Positions 36,601 through 48,600 of a stretch of 64,000 nt of DNA are shown one piece after another. Made by a program: the position numbers and the translations under genes. Numbering within the stretch: the first letter of the stretch is position 1; the number at the start of each line of letters is the position of its first letter. The stretch is from Tridacna crocea (Eukaryota > Mollusca > Bivalvia > Cardiida > Cardiidae). The DNA lies in assembly GCA_943736015.1 (NCBI GenBank), contig OX031058.1, positions 16,083,001-16,147,000 of the forward strand, read 5' to 3'. Below the pieces are notes generated by a model, which was not told the origin of the DNA, did not search any database, and saw nothing but the letters and a program-made list of their open reading frames with translations.

Positions 36601-39600
36601 AAAGACACGGGACGACCCCAAAAAAATGCCACTTATGGAATTGTTGATAAAATTCACAATGCTTTCTGCAATTATACCATATTTGGTACAAATGAACTTC
36701 AGTCTATTCCTGATGTGTCCACCAAGTTACAGTCATCAATGCCAAACAGTCTATATCATTTCATGTGTCTATTTTTAGAAATGTTATGGGTAAAGAAATG
36801 TCGTGATTCAAGCTGGGGGAAATTATTTCCCCGTCACAGTGAATATTTTCCTCCTGCCAAAAATCTGGAACTACTTTAGTTTCAAGAGTGGCATTCGTTG
36901 ACAAAAATCAGAGAAAAAATATAATTCATTTCATCAGCTTGTGGCCAATATGGGGAAATATTTGCCTCAAAAGGGAAAGGTCCGCAAAAATAACTTTTTT
37001 CGGCAAATATTTCCCCATATTAACCACAAGCTAATGAAATAAACTCTTTCTTTTATTTCCATCCCATGATATGATTCAGTGTTACACCAAAGCAAGCATT
37101 TGCTCTGCTGTACCTTGCTATCAATGGCTTGAACTTTGGACCTTTATATCATACATAAATTACAGGAAACTACACACAGAAAGAGAAAAAAAAACTTCTC
37201 TTACAGGTATGACTTTTCCTGGCCAGCCATCTGATCCTTGCTACCTAGTACATGATTCAGTAACTCTTGGTTCTTCTGTATCAAGCGTTCTAATTGGTTC
37301 ATCAGCTGCTCTTTTTCCTCAAATACTATCTGGTAATTCTCGTATAATGCCTGCAGATAATTTAAAAGCATTTTACCAAACAATCCGGAGGTAACAACCC
37401 TGAGAAAAAAAGCCTTCTGAAAACATTGTGGGAAATGGAGAAAATGCTGGGGACCAGCATTTTCTCCTTTTCCCACAATGTTTTTTCACTCTTATCAGCA
37501 AATTCCATCATTTGAGCCTCATCTAAATTATCTTCTGGAAATGCTTTCAGTTTGGTTCATGCCTACGGTTTTGTTGTGTGGTAAAGAGTTAATCAAACAA
37601 TCTCGATACAGAAGGTCTTGGAAAACATGGTGGGTCATGCACTGTAAAAAGGGAGTTTAATACATCTGCAGAAGAATAGACCATATTAGCATGTGTGGGG
37701 ACGTCCCCACAAGCTTTTAGCTGATGATCAATTTCCTGCATGCCGAAGGACAATTCATGATACAGTCGCTTGTTTGAATAACAGGTTTTAACTGATCAGT
37801 AATTATATGCCGACTTGCTTAGTAAAACCCACCAATGAGCTGCAGTCAACTCTCTTTGTCAGAGCATAACTCATTTGTGTAGATGCAAGCTTGAGATATT
37901 ACCCAAATTTTCTGATGCTGTATCATCAACATGTAATTATAAGTCATAAGAAACCTGAACATTTTTACTGACATTGCCAAAGTCATGGATAATAGAGCAG
38001 TTGCATGGACAAAGAAATCACTTCTTTTCCCAAGAGTATTTACTGCTTCAGCAAAAACTGATTTTGTGATTATATAGACTTTAACTCTTTACCAAATGAC
38101 AAAATTGTAAATTGGTCTAAATTGAAAGCACTTGCAGACGACAAAATAAACGTAACTCACAAACAAAAGTTTGTTTATAGCAGGGTAGAAAACATTGTAG
38201 GAAAAGGAGAAAATGCTGGTTACCAGCATTTTCTCCTTTTCCCACAATGTTTTCAAATGGCTCCTATCTCAGGGTCCAAAAAACCAGGGATTGTTTGGTA
38301 GAGGGTAATAATTTTATAATTGTAAAATGCTTAAATGTATTTACATCATAACGGAGGGTGAAGTTTCCAACGCAATGCAGTTTACACATGTGCATTTCCT
38401 CAGATGGGTAGATGGACAGACAGGAAAAGAGTGATAAATGTAGAAGCCACACAATGTTTGCTTTGTTCTTGGTAAACTTAACCTTTTACAAAAAGACAAA
38501 ATTTCAGACAGGACCACATTGAAAGCACCTGCAGACAAACTGAGTCAGGACTGTTTGCTAAAAGGTTAACTCTACCACAAAATCACAAGTTTTATGCGCC
38601 TAATAGAGAATGCTTTTGAAAATTTAAATTTTGTGGGATAAGGAGAAAATGCTGAGATTCAGAATTGTCTCCTATTCACACAATATTTTTAACTGTTTGA
38701 AAGATGATTCCCTTCATTAGAGCCAAGTTTTATCATCAGCAAATTTTGGAAGGATCTAAAACACTGCTGTGTGGTAGAGTTAATCCTTTACCATGCAAAA
38801 AGTTTTAGCCTTGTCCAATTTGAAAGCATTTGCAATAAAAATTTCAATGTGACTCAAATTGTGACATTTTCAAATTTATCTTCAATATAGAAAACATTGT
38901 GGGAAAAGAAGAAAATGCTGGTTACCTGCATTTTCTCATTTTCCCACAAGGTTTTCAAAAGGCCTCTTTCCCAGGGTTGTTGAAAGTGTGACAAAGGGTT
39001 AAATACTTTGTATTACATTACTTACATCATATTTATCCACCAAATGTTTAATATCTGTCTCAATTAACCGTAACTTTTCCCTGCACTCCACATTATCCTG
39101 CTGCAACAAATTATACTCTTGTTTCATTTTCTTGTTTTCCATTACAATGTCTTCTTTCTCCCTCTGTACAACATTTTTAGCACTTTTAACATTCTCATGT
39201 TCATCTTTTAACCTTTCATGATCCTCACAAAGTTTATCATACGATACTTTGAGATTACTTAAGGATCTTTTCTCTGTTTGTAGCTGTTCCCTTAGTTGAT
39301 TCAAGAATTCCCGCATTTTGTTATCGTCATCTTTGCACTGTATAAGGTTATTCACTTGCTGTTGAAGGTCCCTGTTTTCATTTTTCAAGGTTTTATGGAT
39401 GGATTTTAACGACCCATGTTCAGAGATCAAGGCTTCGTACTCTGCTGTGGTTTGGTCATGGATTTTTTGGAATGTTTGGTGGTCTAGTATCAGTTGATCA
39501 TGTGAATGTTTCAAGTCAGAGTGTAACTGTTGGAATTTCTTGTGGTTCATTTCTATATCACTCAACTGTTTTTGTAATGAGGTATTTTGAGACTGAAGAG

Positions 39601-42600
39601 AATCACATTTTGCCTGTAAAGTTGCTTTCTCCACTTGAAGGTTAGCATTCTTGGATTGTAAACTTCCTGTTTGACTCTGCATCAGTGCATTGTGGGAATG
39701 TAGCTCAGAATTATGTGATTCCAGCTTCTTTATTTGTTCATTGAGACTGTTATTCAGTGATTTCAAATTATTGTTTTCCACAAGCAGTGTTGCATTCTGA
39801 AACATGAACATCATATAAAGTTTAAGAAACAGCTTACAAGCAAAGTAAAAAAAAAAACATACAGTTTGATTTTGAAATAGAGTTGTCAGTCATGAAAAAC
39901 CTTTATACCCTTTACTACACATTCCCATTTGGGGAAGAAGGCCTTGAAAACATTGTGGAAAAAGGAGAAAATTATGTTACCAGTATTTTCTCTTTTTATA
40001 GCAATGTGTTCATACACCTTCTTAATATCAATCCCTGGACTGTTTAAAGAAAAGCTTAACTTTTAATCAGACAACAAAAATCCCCCACCATTATGCTAGC
40101 ACTGATCTGTGCATGAGAAGTTCATCTTACATAAGACAAAATGGACTTTTTTTTTTTGAAAAAGAAACTTAGATTTGTTCATATAAAAAGCATTTACCTC
40201 TCTAAGACTAGAATTTTGCCTCAGAAATGTTGGACAATGTCGGATAAGGAGAAAATGATGGTTAACACCAAATTTCTTCTTTTCACTTAACCCTTTACCA
40301 GACGACAAATTTTTAGCCTTGTTTCAATTGAAAGCATTTTGCAGACGATAATTTAATTGTGGTACAAATGGTGCAATTTATCTATGATACAGTAAAAAAT
40401 ATTGTGGAAAAACGGAGAAATTGCTGGTAACCAGCAATTTCTCCTTTTCCCACAATGTTTTCAAAATGCTTCTTTCTCAGGGTGGTTAAAAGTTGGTTTT
40501 GTGTAGTAATGGGTTAATCAAAAATCATATTGCTCAAGATTGTTAAAATTTAGATTTTTTTATAGGAGAGTTAACAGAAAAAGTATACTTACATTCCTTT
40601 CCAGTTTTACTAAATGGCTGGTCTGGGTGCCTGGACTTGTGAATGGAGAATTTCTTACAAGGCCAACACTGTAAAAACAGAGAAAATTGAAATTAATTTC
40701 TCACCCTTCAGCCTTTTTTCTCTGTTTTCAAAAGCCTTCTCTCTTAGCATCGTTAAAAGTCAGAATTGTGTGGTAAAGGGTCAACACATTATTGCCTCAA
40801 AACAACTGTTAATGCCTGTCAAGTGAATAGACTTTGGAAACACAACAAACTAAACTCATGACCAAACGACAAAATTTTAGGCTTGTCCAAATCAAAAGCA
40901 TTTGCAGACGACAAGATAAGTAATTTGAAATTTGTTTCGTAAAGGATAGAAAACATTGTGGAAAAAGGAGAAAATGCTGGTTACCAGCATTTTCTCCTTT
41001 TCCCACGATGTTTTCTAAAGGTTTCTTTCTCGGGGGTGTCAAAAGTAGGAATTGTGTTGTAATGGGTTAATATGCTCAAATGATGAAATTTGTCTCTGAA
41101 AGAACAGAACACATTTAGGAAAAGGAGAAAATGCTAGTTACCATCATTTTCTCCTTTTTTCTACAATATTTTAAAATTGCCTCTCTTACGAACGAAGTCC
41201 GTAACAAAGAAACAAATGAATAAATGCATGGCAGAAATAAGGTACCGAGCGGGATTCGAACCCCGGAACTCCCGGACACAAGACCAATACCCTAACCACT
41301 GAGCCAAAGAGATATCTCCCTGACGCAGTAGCCAGGTATTGTATTTAAATCGGGAGAATGCCATGTAGGAAGGAGTGGTCTCCCGTAACACACCCCCTCT
41401 TAAAGTCATCATTTATTGATGACTCAAAGCCTTATTAGGCAGGAAGTCTGATTTTGGACAACAAATGGGATTAATGGCTCAATGGCCAATCCCGGACGAG
41501 CCCCCATCTTACGAACGAAGTCCGTAACAAAGAAACAAATGAATAAATGCATGGCAGAAATAAGGTACCGAGCGGGATTCGAACCCCGGAACTCCCTGAC
41601 ACAAGACCAATACCCTAACCACTGAGCCAAAGAGATATCTCCCTGACGCAGTAGCCAGGTATTGTATTTAAATCGGGAGAATGCCATGTAGGAAGGAGTG
41701 GTCTCCCGTAACACCTCTCCCTTAGGATTGATTTTAAAGACAGCGATTGCATGGTATAGAATTGATTCTTAAAAAAAAGCAAGAGAGGTAGATAAAGTTG
41801 ACAAACCTCTCTTTTTCCTTTCCAAGACTTTCTTCTTCGTAACGCTGTTTCAATGACTCACATTCTCGCCTGGTAATCCGCAGTTCGTCTGCTAGTTTTA
41901 AATTCCTATTTTTAGATTCCTCCAATCTAGAAAAAGTGACAGAAATATTGATGTATTCATTGTTTAGGTATGAAAAAATAAAACTGTAAAAATCCAGTAA
42001 GTCACCACAAGTATTCTTTCCTTTCCTGACAGTGTTTTCCACCTTTCAAAGACAATAACTTTCCTTAAATATTTACCGCACAATCCCAAGGTTTAACGAC
42101 CTTGAAGAAATAGCATTTTGAAAACATTGTGGGAAAGGGAGAAAATGCTGGTGAGCAGCATTTTCTGCTTTTCCCACAATGTTTTCTACCCTACTGAAAA
42201 CAAATTTCAATGTTTGAGCTACGTTTATTTTGTTACCTGCAAGTGCTTTCAATTTGGACCAGTCTAAACTTTTGTCGTTTGGTAAAAGAGTTAAAGCCCC
42301 ATTAGATTTATAATCTGCAAAATTCAGTCTGTTCCATGTTTCCTTCTTTACCAGAGTTTTAACAATTCTGAGAAAGAAGGCTTCTGAATTCATTGTGGGA
42401 AGAGGAGAAAATGCTGTTAACAACAATTTTATCCTATTCCCATTATGTTTTCCATCCACTGAAAGAAAACTCTTATCATCTGAGTCTTGTTTCATTTTTT
42501 GTCTGCAAAACATTTTGAACAACAATGAGTGTAAAATTTCACAGTTTGATAAAGACTTAACCCATTACCACACAATCCCTACTTTTGACGATTCTGAGAA

Positions 42601-45600
42601 AGAAGCCTATGGAAAACATTGTGGGAAAAGGAGAAAATGCTGGTAACCAACATTTTCTCCTTTTCCTAAATGTTTTCTACCCTTCATAAAACAAATTTTA
42701 AATTTTCAGTCACTTTTGTCGTCTGCAAATGCTTTCGATTTGGACAAGCCTAAAATATTGTCGTTTTGTAACGAGTTAATATGCAGTAAAGTACAAAGTA
42801 AAACGACATTTCATGTTAAAGATACTAATTTGTAAATCACAAGTTAAAAACTACCTAGGAAGAAAACTTCACATTTATTTTGCAAAAATGTCTCACAAAA
42901 TTTATATAAATGTCTACAATCAGAATGGAATGCACAGTCATAGCTATCTTATTTCCTTCTGTATTGCTGACAATACAACTGACTTCGTACTTGCCATCTA
43001 AATGGTTGGTACTGCATGTCAGGTATGAGTCAATAGTTTTTTGAACAATTTTGCAAATTTACAAAATGTCACAAGTTTCTCATGGAATGAAGGAAGATAT
43101 CTCAGATTTCATTGTCATCCTTGAAAATGACCTTCATTTTGTTAAGCAACATGTTTACCTTTTCATCATCTGCATACAACTTTGTTACATCTTGCAGCAG
43201 TCCAACTACCAGTATGACATTAGGTAATTTCTTCTTTTGACACAATGTATGCATAGTGCTTACTGATTTATCAATTTTTTTTTAGAAAATTTTGTGCGGA
43301 AAGGAAAAAATGCTGGCTACTGGCATTTTCTTTTTCTCACAATGTCTTCTAAAATCCCCTATTGTTTGGGTCTTCAAAACACAAGAGGGCCATGATGGCC
43401 CTGTATTGCTCCACTGGCTTTTTAAGCATTTACCACAAGATTTGAAGTGTTTATGACCCTGAAAAAGAGGGCTTTCAAAAACAGTGAACACTGTAAAGCA
43501 ATACAAGCAGGTTTATTCATTGGCATGAATGACAGAATCCAACTTTGAATTTAATATTCCACTAATGTGTGCATAACTATTAGCATCAAAATGAATCACT
43601 CTCCCTTAAAAAGGAATAATTTCCATCAAAAAAACTTAAATATCTAGCATTAATCATGTATCATTGTAGTTTGATAATCTCAGGAGGTAAATAGTATCAA
43701 ACTTTAACCTTTATAACAGGAGTTATTTCCCTTGATGAAAGTTAAAAAATTGAAGTGACTATAATTATATAGAAGCCCTTGTTAAACTTGTGATCCCTGG
43801 GATGGTGCCAATGTTAACCCCAGGCCTATAATATGAAGAAACTTGTTTAAGGTCCATTAAAAATACAGGCTAAGGCCATTTGCCCTGAGCCTTGTGGTTT
43901 CAGAGAAGGAGATTTTTAAAAACAAAAAAAAATTCAGTTTTGTTGCCTTGGCAACCAGAGTTTTTAAAGGAATCAAATTATTTCAAAAAATTCTAAAGAG
44001 GACCATGACAGGATAATTTCTGTGAAGTTTCATCAAATTTTGGATGGGCAGTTTCACAGAAGATATTTGAAACAAAAGTTATTTCAAGCAGGAATGGACA
44101 CATGCCTGCATGAACGGATACACGACAGATATCCGGACATGACATAGTTACGCCTGCTGGCCTTTGGCCAGTGGAGCTAACTAGATTGTTTGGAGTTTCT
44201 TGAGAATTAAACAAAAATTATTCTTAACAACGGTTGGTAAATATGGACCCAATTTCTAGGCACAAAGAGTAATTTCCTAATCTTACCTTGTCTCTAAGGC
44301 GTCTATTTTATCCTTTTTGATGTCTAAAGACTTTTTCAGTGTCTCTTCCATCATAGACTGCATGGCCTTGAACCGACTGGAAATACAAGAACAGTATGAT
44401 AACCATCAATACTTCATGCAAAAAATTGTCTGTTCATGTCACCGCTTCACACTGTAATTACACACATTCCAGTCATATCAAGGGCGGCACACACTTTAGA
44501 TTTATTTCCTTCTTGGTTTTCCCAAATACTGGCTGAATTCTTTACAAAACAGTCTCAAGTTTTCATTCATTAAAAAACGACAAAATTGTAGACTTGTCCA
44601 AATTGAAAGCATTTGCAGACAACAAAATATAAGTGACTGAAAATTTGAAATTTGTTTTGTGAAGGGTAGAAAACATTGTGGGAAAAGGAGAAAATGCTGG
44701 TTACCAGCATTTTCTCCTTTTCCCACAATGTTTTCTAAAGGCGCTTTCTCAGGGTCATCAAAAGTAGAGATTGTGTGATAATGGGTTAACAACCCTCCTG
44801 GAGAAGGCTTTCAAAAACACTGCAAGAAACCACTTCTTCTCCATTTTCTTTCACAGACTAATTTGAATCCAAAACTTTGAGCAAAGTATAATCATGCTTT
44901 CATTTATGGAACTTAAAGTTTGTCATATGGTACAGTTCTGTTTCTACTACACCCTAAAAATTTAGACCTACCAGAATTGAAATTAAAAGTGTAAATGACA
45001 AATAAAATGCTACTCAAATTATGGGATTTTTGTAATTTAACCTGTAGAAAACATTGTAGGAAAAGGAGAAAACAATGCTTACCAGCATTTACACCTTTTT
45101 CAAAATGTTTTCAAAAACCTACTCCCAAAAGGGTCATTGAAACTAAGGATTTGGCGGTAAAGGGATAAGATTTAGAAATGCTTTGCCAAAAGGATTATCT
45201 CACATGACTAAATGTCACCAGACAGGAAACATCAAAAGGCATTATTGCTTCACTTAAATCTTTATTGTGGGTAATAACTAAAATTATCTTGGTAAGTAAT
45301 AATATTTGAAAACAAGCTTCATGTTCACTATCCCTTATAAACAGGTAGATTAAGAAGTCATTTGTTGTTTTTTCAGTACACCAGGTAAAGAGTGAACATT
45401 ATTTGAGGGTTACAATCTCTATCAGTAAAATTTAATATCATGCAACGACGACCTTTTCGTACAGGCTATTTTTGTAAAGGCTATTCGACCAATCTCAGCA
45501 GTTTCCATCTTTTAATATGAGAGTTTTGGGTAGCCTGGCATTCAGGCCCTGCATTTAACTCTTAACCACACGACAAAATTTTATACCTGTCCGAACTGAA

Positions 45601-48600
45601 AGCATTGGCAGATGAAAAAAAAAAATGTAACTCAAGAATTGAAACTTGGCTTCAGAAGAATAGAAAATATTGTGGGAAAAGGAGAAAATGCTGGTTACCA
45701 GCATTTTCTCCTTTTCCCAAAGTCTTTTCAGAAGGCTTTTTTTATAAAGGGGCGTTAATAGTCGCCATTGTGTGGTAAAGGGTTAAGTCATTCTCATAAA
45801 CAAGGTACACAACTACAGCAAAGTCTCACAAATATGTGTTGTTTTTTGCCCTTGTTCTGAAATACAGGTTAATTCAGTTTTCGCTTTGCAGTTTTACTAG
45901 ATGATTTTGTTTTAATATAAAGGCTCTATTTAACCCATTACCACACGAGAAGAATTTGGACTGGTCCAAATTGAAAGCATTTGCAGACGACAAAATAAAG
46001 GTGACTGAAAAATTGAAATTCGATCTGGGAAGGGTAGAAAACACTGTGGGAAAAGGAGAAAATGCTGGTTACCAGCATTTTCTCCTTTTCCCACAGTGTT
46101 TTCAAAAGGCTTTTTTCTCAGGGGCGTCAAAAGTAGGGATTGTGTGGTAATGGGTTAACGGACTGACACCAGTCTAAGTTTGGGGCTGTAAACTCACTAA
46201 CTCATTTGTAAATATTGGCAATCACTTACAAGTAGGCCTCCACTTTGAATTTCTGCTCGTCTGATTTTTGTCTAAGATTTTCCAGCACTTTGTACTCCAC
46301 AATGCACCGGTTACAAAAATTGTCCACAAATAGTTTCAAATCCCCTTCCTTCATGTTTCAATCAAACAACACAACTGTGCACAAATTCCAGAGACAGGAG
46401 ATCAAAATACCACAGTCAAGCTTGAAATCTATCCTTTGCATCTACATGATCCAGTTCTAATGAGAGGATTCTTCACCATAATTATACCAAGAGATTAGGC
46501 CATTAGGTTACTTCAGCATAATTTGTTATTTAAAAATAAATACAGCAGAAATAATGAGTAGGTCACAAATAAAACGGGCGCCCGACGATTTCTCCCAACT
46601 TCGTCTATTCAAAGATTTAAGACATTGTCCTGGCGCCGTACGATTTTCAGACATTTTGCTCAAGCAGTCACAAATCAAACGGGCACCGGACGGCAGTTTC
46701 TTTGGAAATGCCGAGCGTGAAGTTTTCAGTTCAGAAAGGCTCCGGGCCGCAACCTGACGGTCATCGGGCAGCTATCGGACGACAACCGGACTGGCATTTT
46801 TCGGACTTTTGCCGCCGTCTGGCTAGCTACAGAGGCGTGTCATATTGTCCGAGGATGACATGCCTCTGTAGCCACGTTTTGACCAACACAGTCCTCACTC
46901 TGTGACCCCTTCCAGCACACTCCTGACTGTAAACCGCAGCAGCTGCTATTACATTTATCTGCCTTCGGTAAGCAGCTTGCAATCTCTCTTAATGAAGGAA
47001 AAGATTCAACAGATTTTGTGGCGGTATAAGTGCCATTTTACTTCAGAAGTGATAAATTATGATGAGGTAAAACATTAATATACACTTTTATAATATTCTC
47101 ATGCCGCTAAAGTATATGTTTGCCGTCCGGTCGCCGTCCTGAAAGATTTGACAAAATCAATGCCGCACTGGGATCTGACGGTCACCAGACGGTGCCTGTA
47201 CAAATATTCATAATCAGGCGGTAGCCATCCGGGCTCCGTCTGGCGCCTTGGCAGAGGCAGTCCGGTCTCCACCCGATGACCGGCCGGTTGCTGGACGATT
47301 CGGAGATAAACGTTTTCATAAAAATCGACCGGGCGCCGTCCGATCTCTGAAGGCATCGTCCGGTCACCGCACAGCGTCCGGACAGTGCCCGGACGAGGAG
47401 TTAATGGGCTCTCCGATGGCAAAAAAATCGTCCGGTCGCCGTCCAATTATAAATTTGTTTTAAAACTCGAACGGGCACCGGATGGCGTCTCAAAATTGAA
47501 CTGCCGCCATTCAAATTGAGCTGCCACCGGACGGTCGCCGTGCGGTCCCCTGACGATGGCTTAAAAATCTCCTGAAAAACTTGCCATAAAGAGATGAATT
47601 TTTTTTCTTTGAAATTTAGAAGGAGAGAATGATCACTGTGGATATAAAATTGGTCTACACATTCTGAAAAGTTTGATGAAAACCTTCCCGGTCAGTACTA
47701 GCCTGACTTGTGCTGCTTCTGGTCTTGAACCTTAACCAAATACTAAAATTTTGGACAAATCCAAATCTAAAGCATTTGCAGGCAACATTGTCAAACAAGC
47801 TTAGCTGGCAAGGTTAAGTATTATTGAAAGGTAAGAAAACATTTTCGGAACAGGAGAAAATGCTTTTGACCAGCATTTTCTCCTTTTCCCACTATGTTTT
47901 CTACCATTTTTTAAGATCAAGTCCATTGTCTGAGTCATGTTCAGTTTGCTATTTGTAACAATTTAAACAAGAGCCGTCAGAGATGCGTTATGCTCTCGGA
48001 ACAAGTGCTTGTCACAAAATGTATGAAATATTCCAACAAGTTCAGATTTGAAATTTCATGTACATTTGAGCACAAATATAGGAAAATATTAGAGAAAAAC
48101 ACAATTTTTTACATGATGCCCCCTTTTTCCGCGACATAGCCTGTAATTGAGAAACTAGAAAAGAGGTATCTGGGTAACGTTCCAACGAGTTCAGATTTGA
48201 AATTTCACAAAGTTTTGAGCACTGAGGAAGGAGATATTGGTCAAAAACAATTTTTTACATGAAGCCCCCTTTTTCCCTGATGCAGCCTCAAATTGAAATT
48301 GGGAAAGTGGTATTTGCGCATTGTTCCAAGGACTTCAGATATGAAGTTTCATAAAATTTGGTCCAGGGGTTGTGGAGAAATGGCTTCAGACAGACGGACA
48401 CAAGGATGAACAGATGTATGAACAGCATGACAACTATATGCTCTCACCCCCCCCTCCCCGAAATGTTTCGGGAGAAAAAAAAACCTGTGCATTTTCTAGT
48501 CAGTATTGTTCACACAATTTCTCAAATAGTAACATATATTTGCCAAATTCCAAAGATCTCAAGCAAAGGGCACTTCTCAAGCACATGAATATAGAGGAAA

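Larger units (their letters stand above)
41185..41713 (-). mobile_element. TRIM-type non-autonomous LTR retrotransposon with tRNA-like LTRs
   Basis: 529 bp between two copies of CCTCT (41180-41184 and 41714-41718), the target duplication. The terminal direct repeats are 206 bp and differ at one base. Read on the minus strand: LTR beginning TGTTACGG, one base, an 18 nt primer-binding site, about 85 bp, a purine tract AAGAGGGGG, then the second LTR. There is no coding capacity. Near-identical LTRs imply a recent insertion by enzymes supplied in trans. It is inserted in MITE 41067-41754, which is therefore older. A tandem SINE pair is the alternative, but it does not explain the primer site, purine tract and matching flanks. 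Confidence 0.8.
41067..41754 (+). mobile_element. TTAA MITE interrupted by the TRIM
   Basis: Left part 41067-41184 (TTAATATGCTCAAATGATGA, core ATGCTAGTTACCATCATT) and right part 41714-41754 (GATTGCATGGTATAG) are split by 41185-41713. Confidence 0.75.

Noticed and set aside
41240..41315. A functional tRNA gene
   Set aside because: The A and B boxes are good, but the acceptor, T and anticodon stems do not pair well and the segment occurs twice inside LTRs.
41185..41713. Two tandem tRNA-derived SINEs
   Set aside because: The primer-binding site, purine tract, single 5 bp target duplication around the whole unit and 205/206 identity fit one TRIM better than two SINE insertions.
42557..42779. 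CRISPR-like array because of regularly repeated palindromes
   Set aside because: Repeat units are 200 bp or more, variable in orientation and flanked by TTAA, and the genome is eukaryotic.
46230..46354. Treating this as a constitutive ccdc88 exon
   Set aside because: Exon 59202-59332 already joins 44287-44376 in phase and in the family's sequence order, and an in-frame stop lies just upstream of the ATG, so it can only be an alternative first exon or unrelated.
47099..47446. 115-codon minus-strand frame in the CpG-rich block
   Set aside because: Arg/Pro/Gly-rich product of GC-rich repeated words; overlapping frames exist on both strands and there are no splice or start signals of note.
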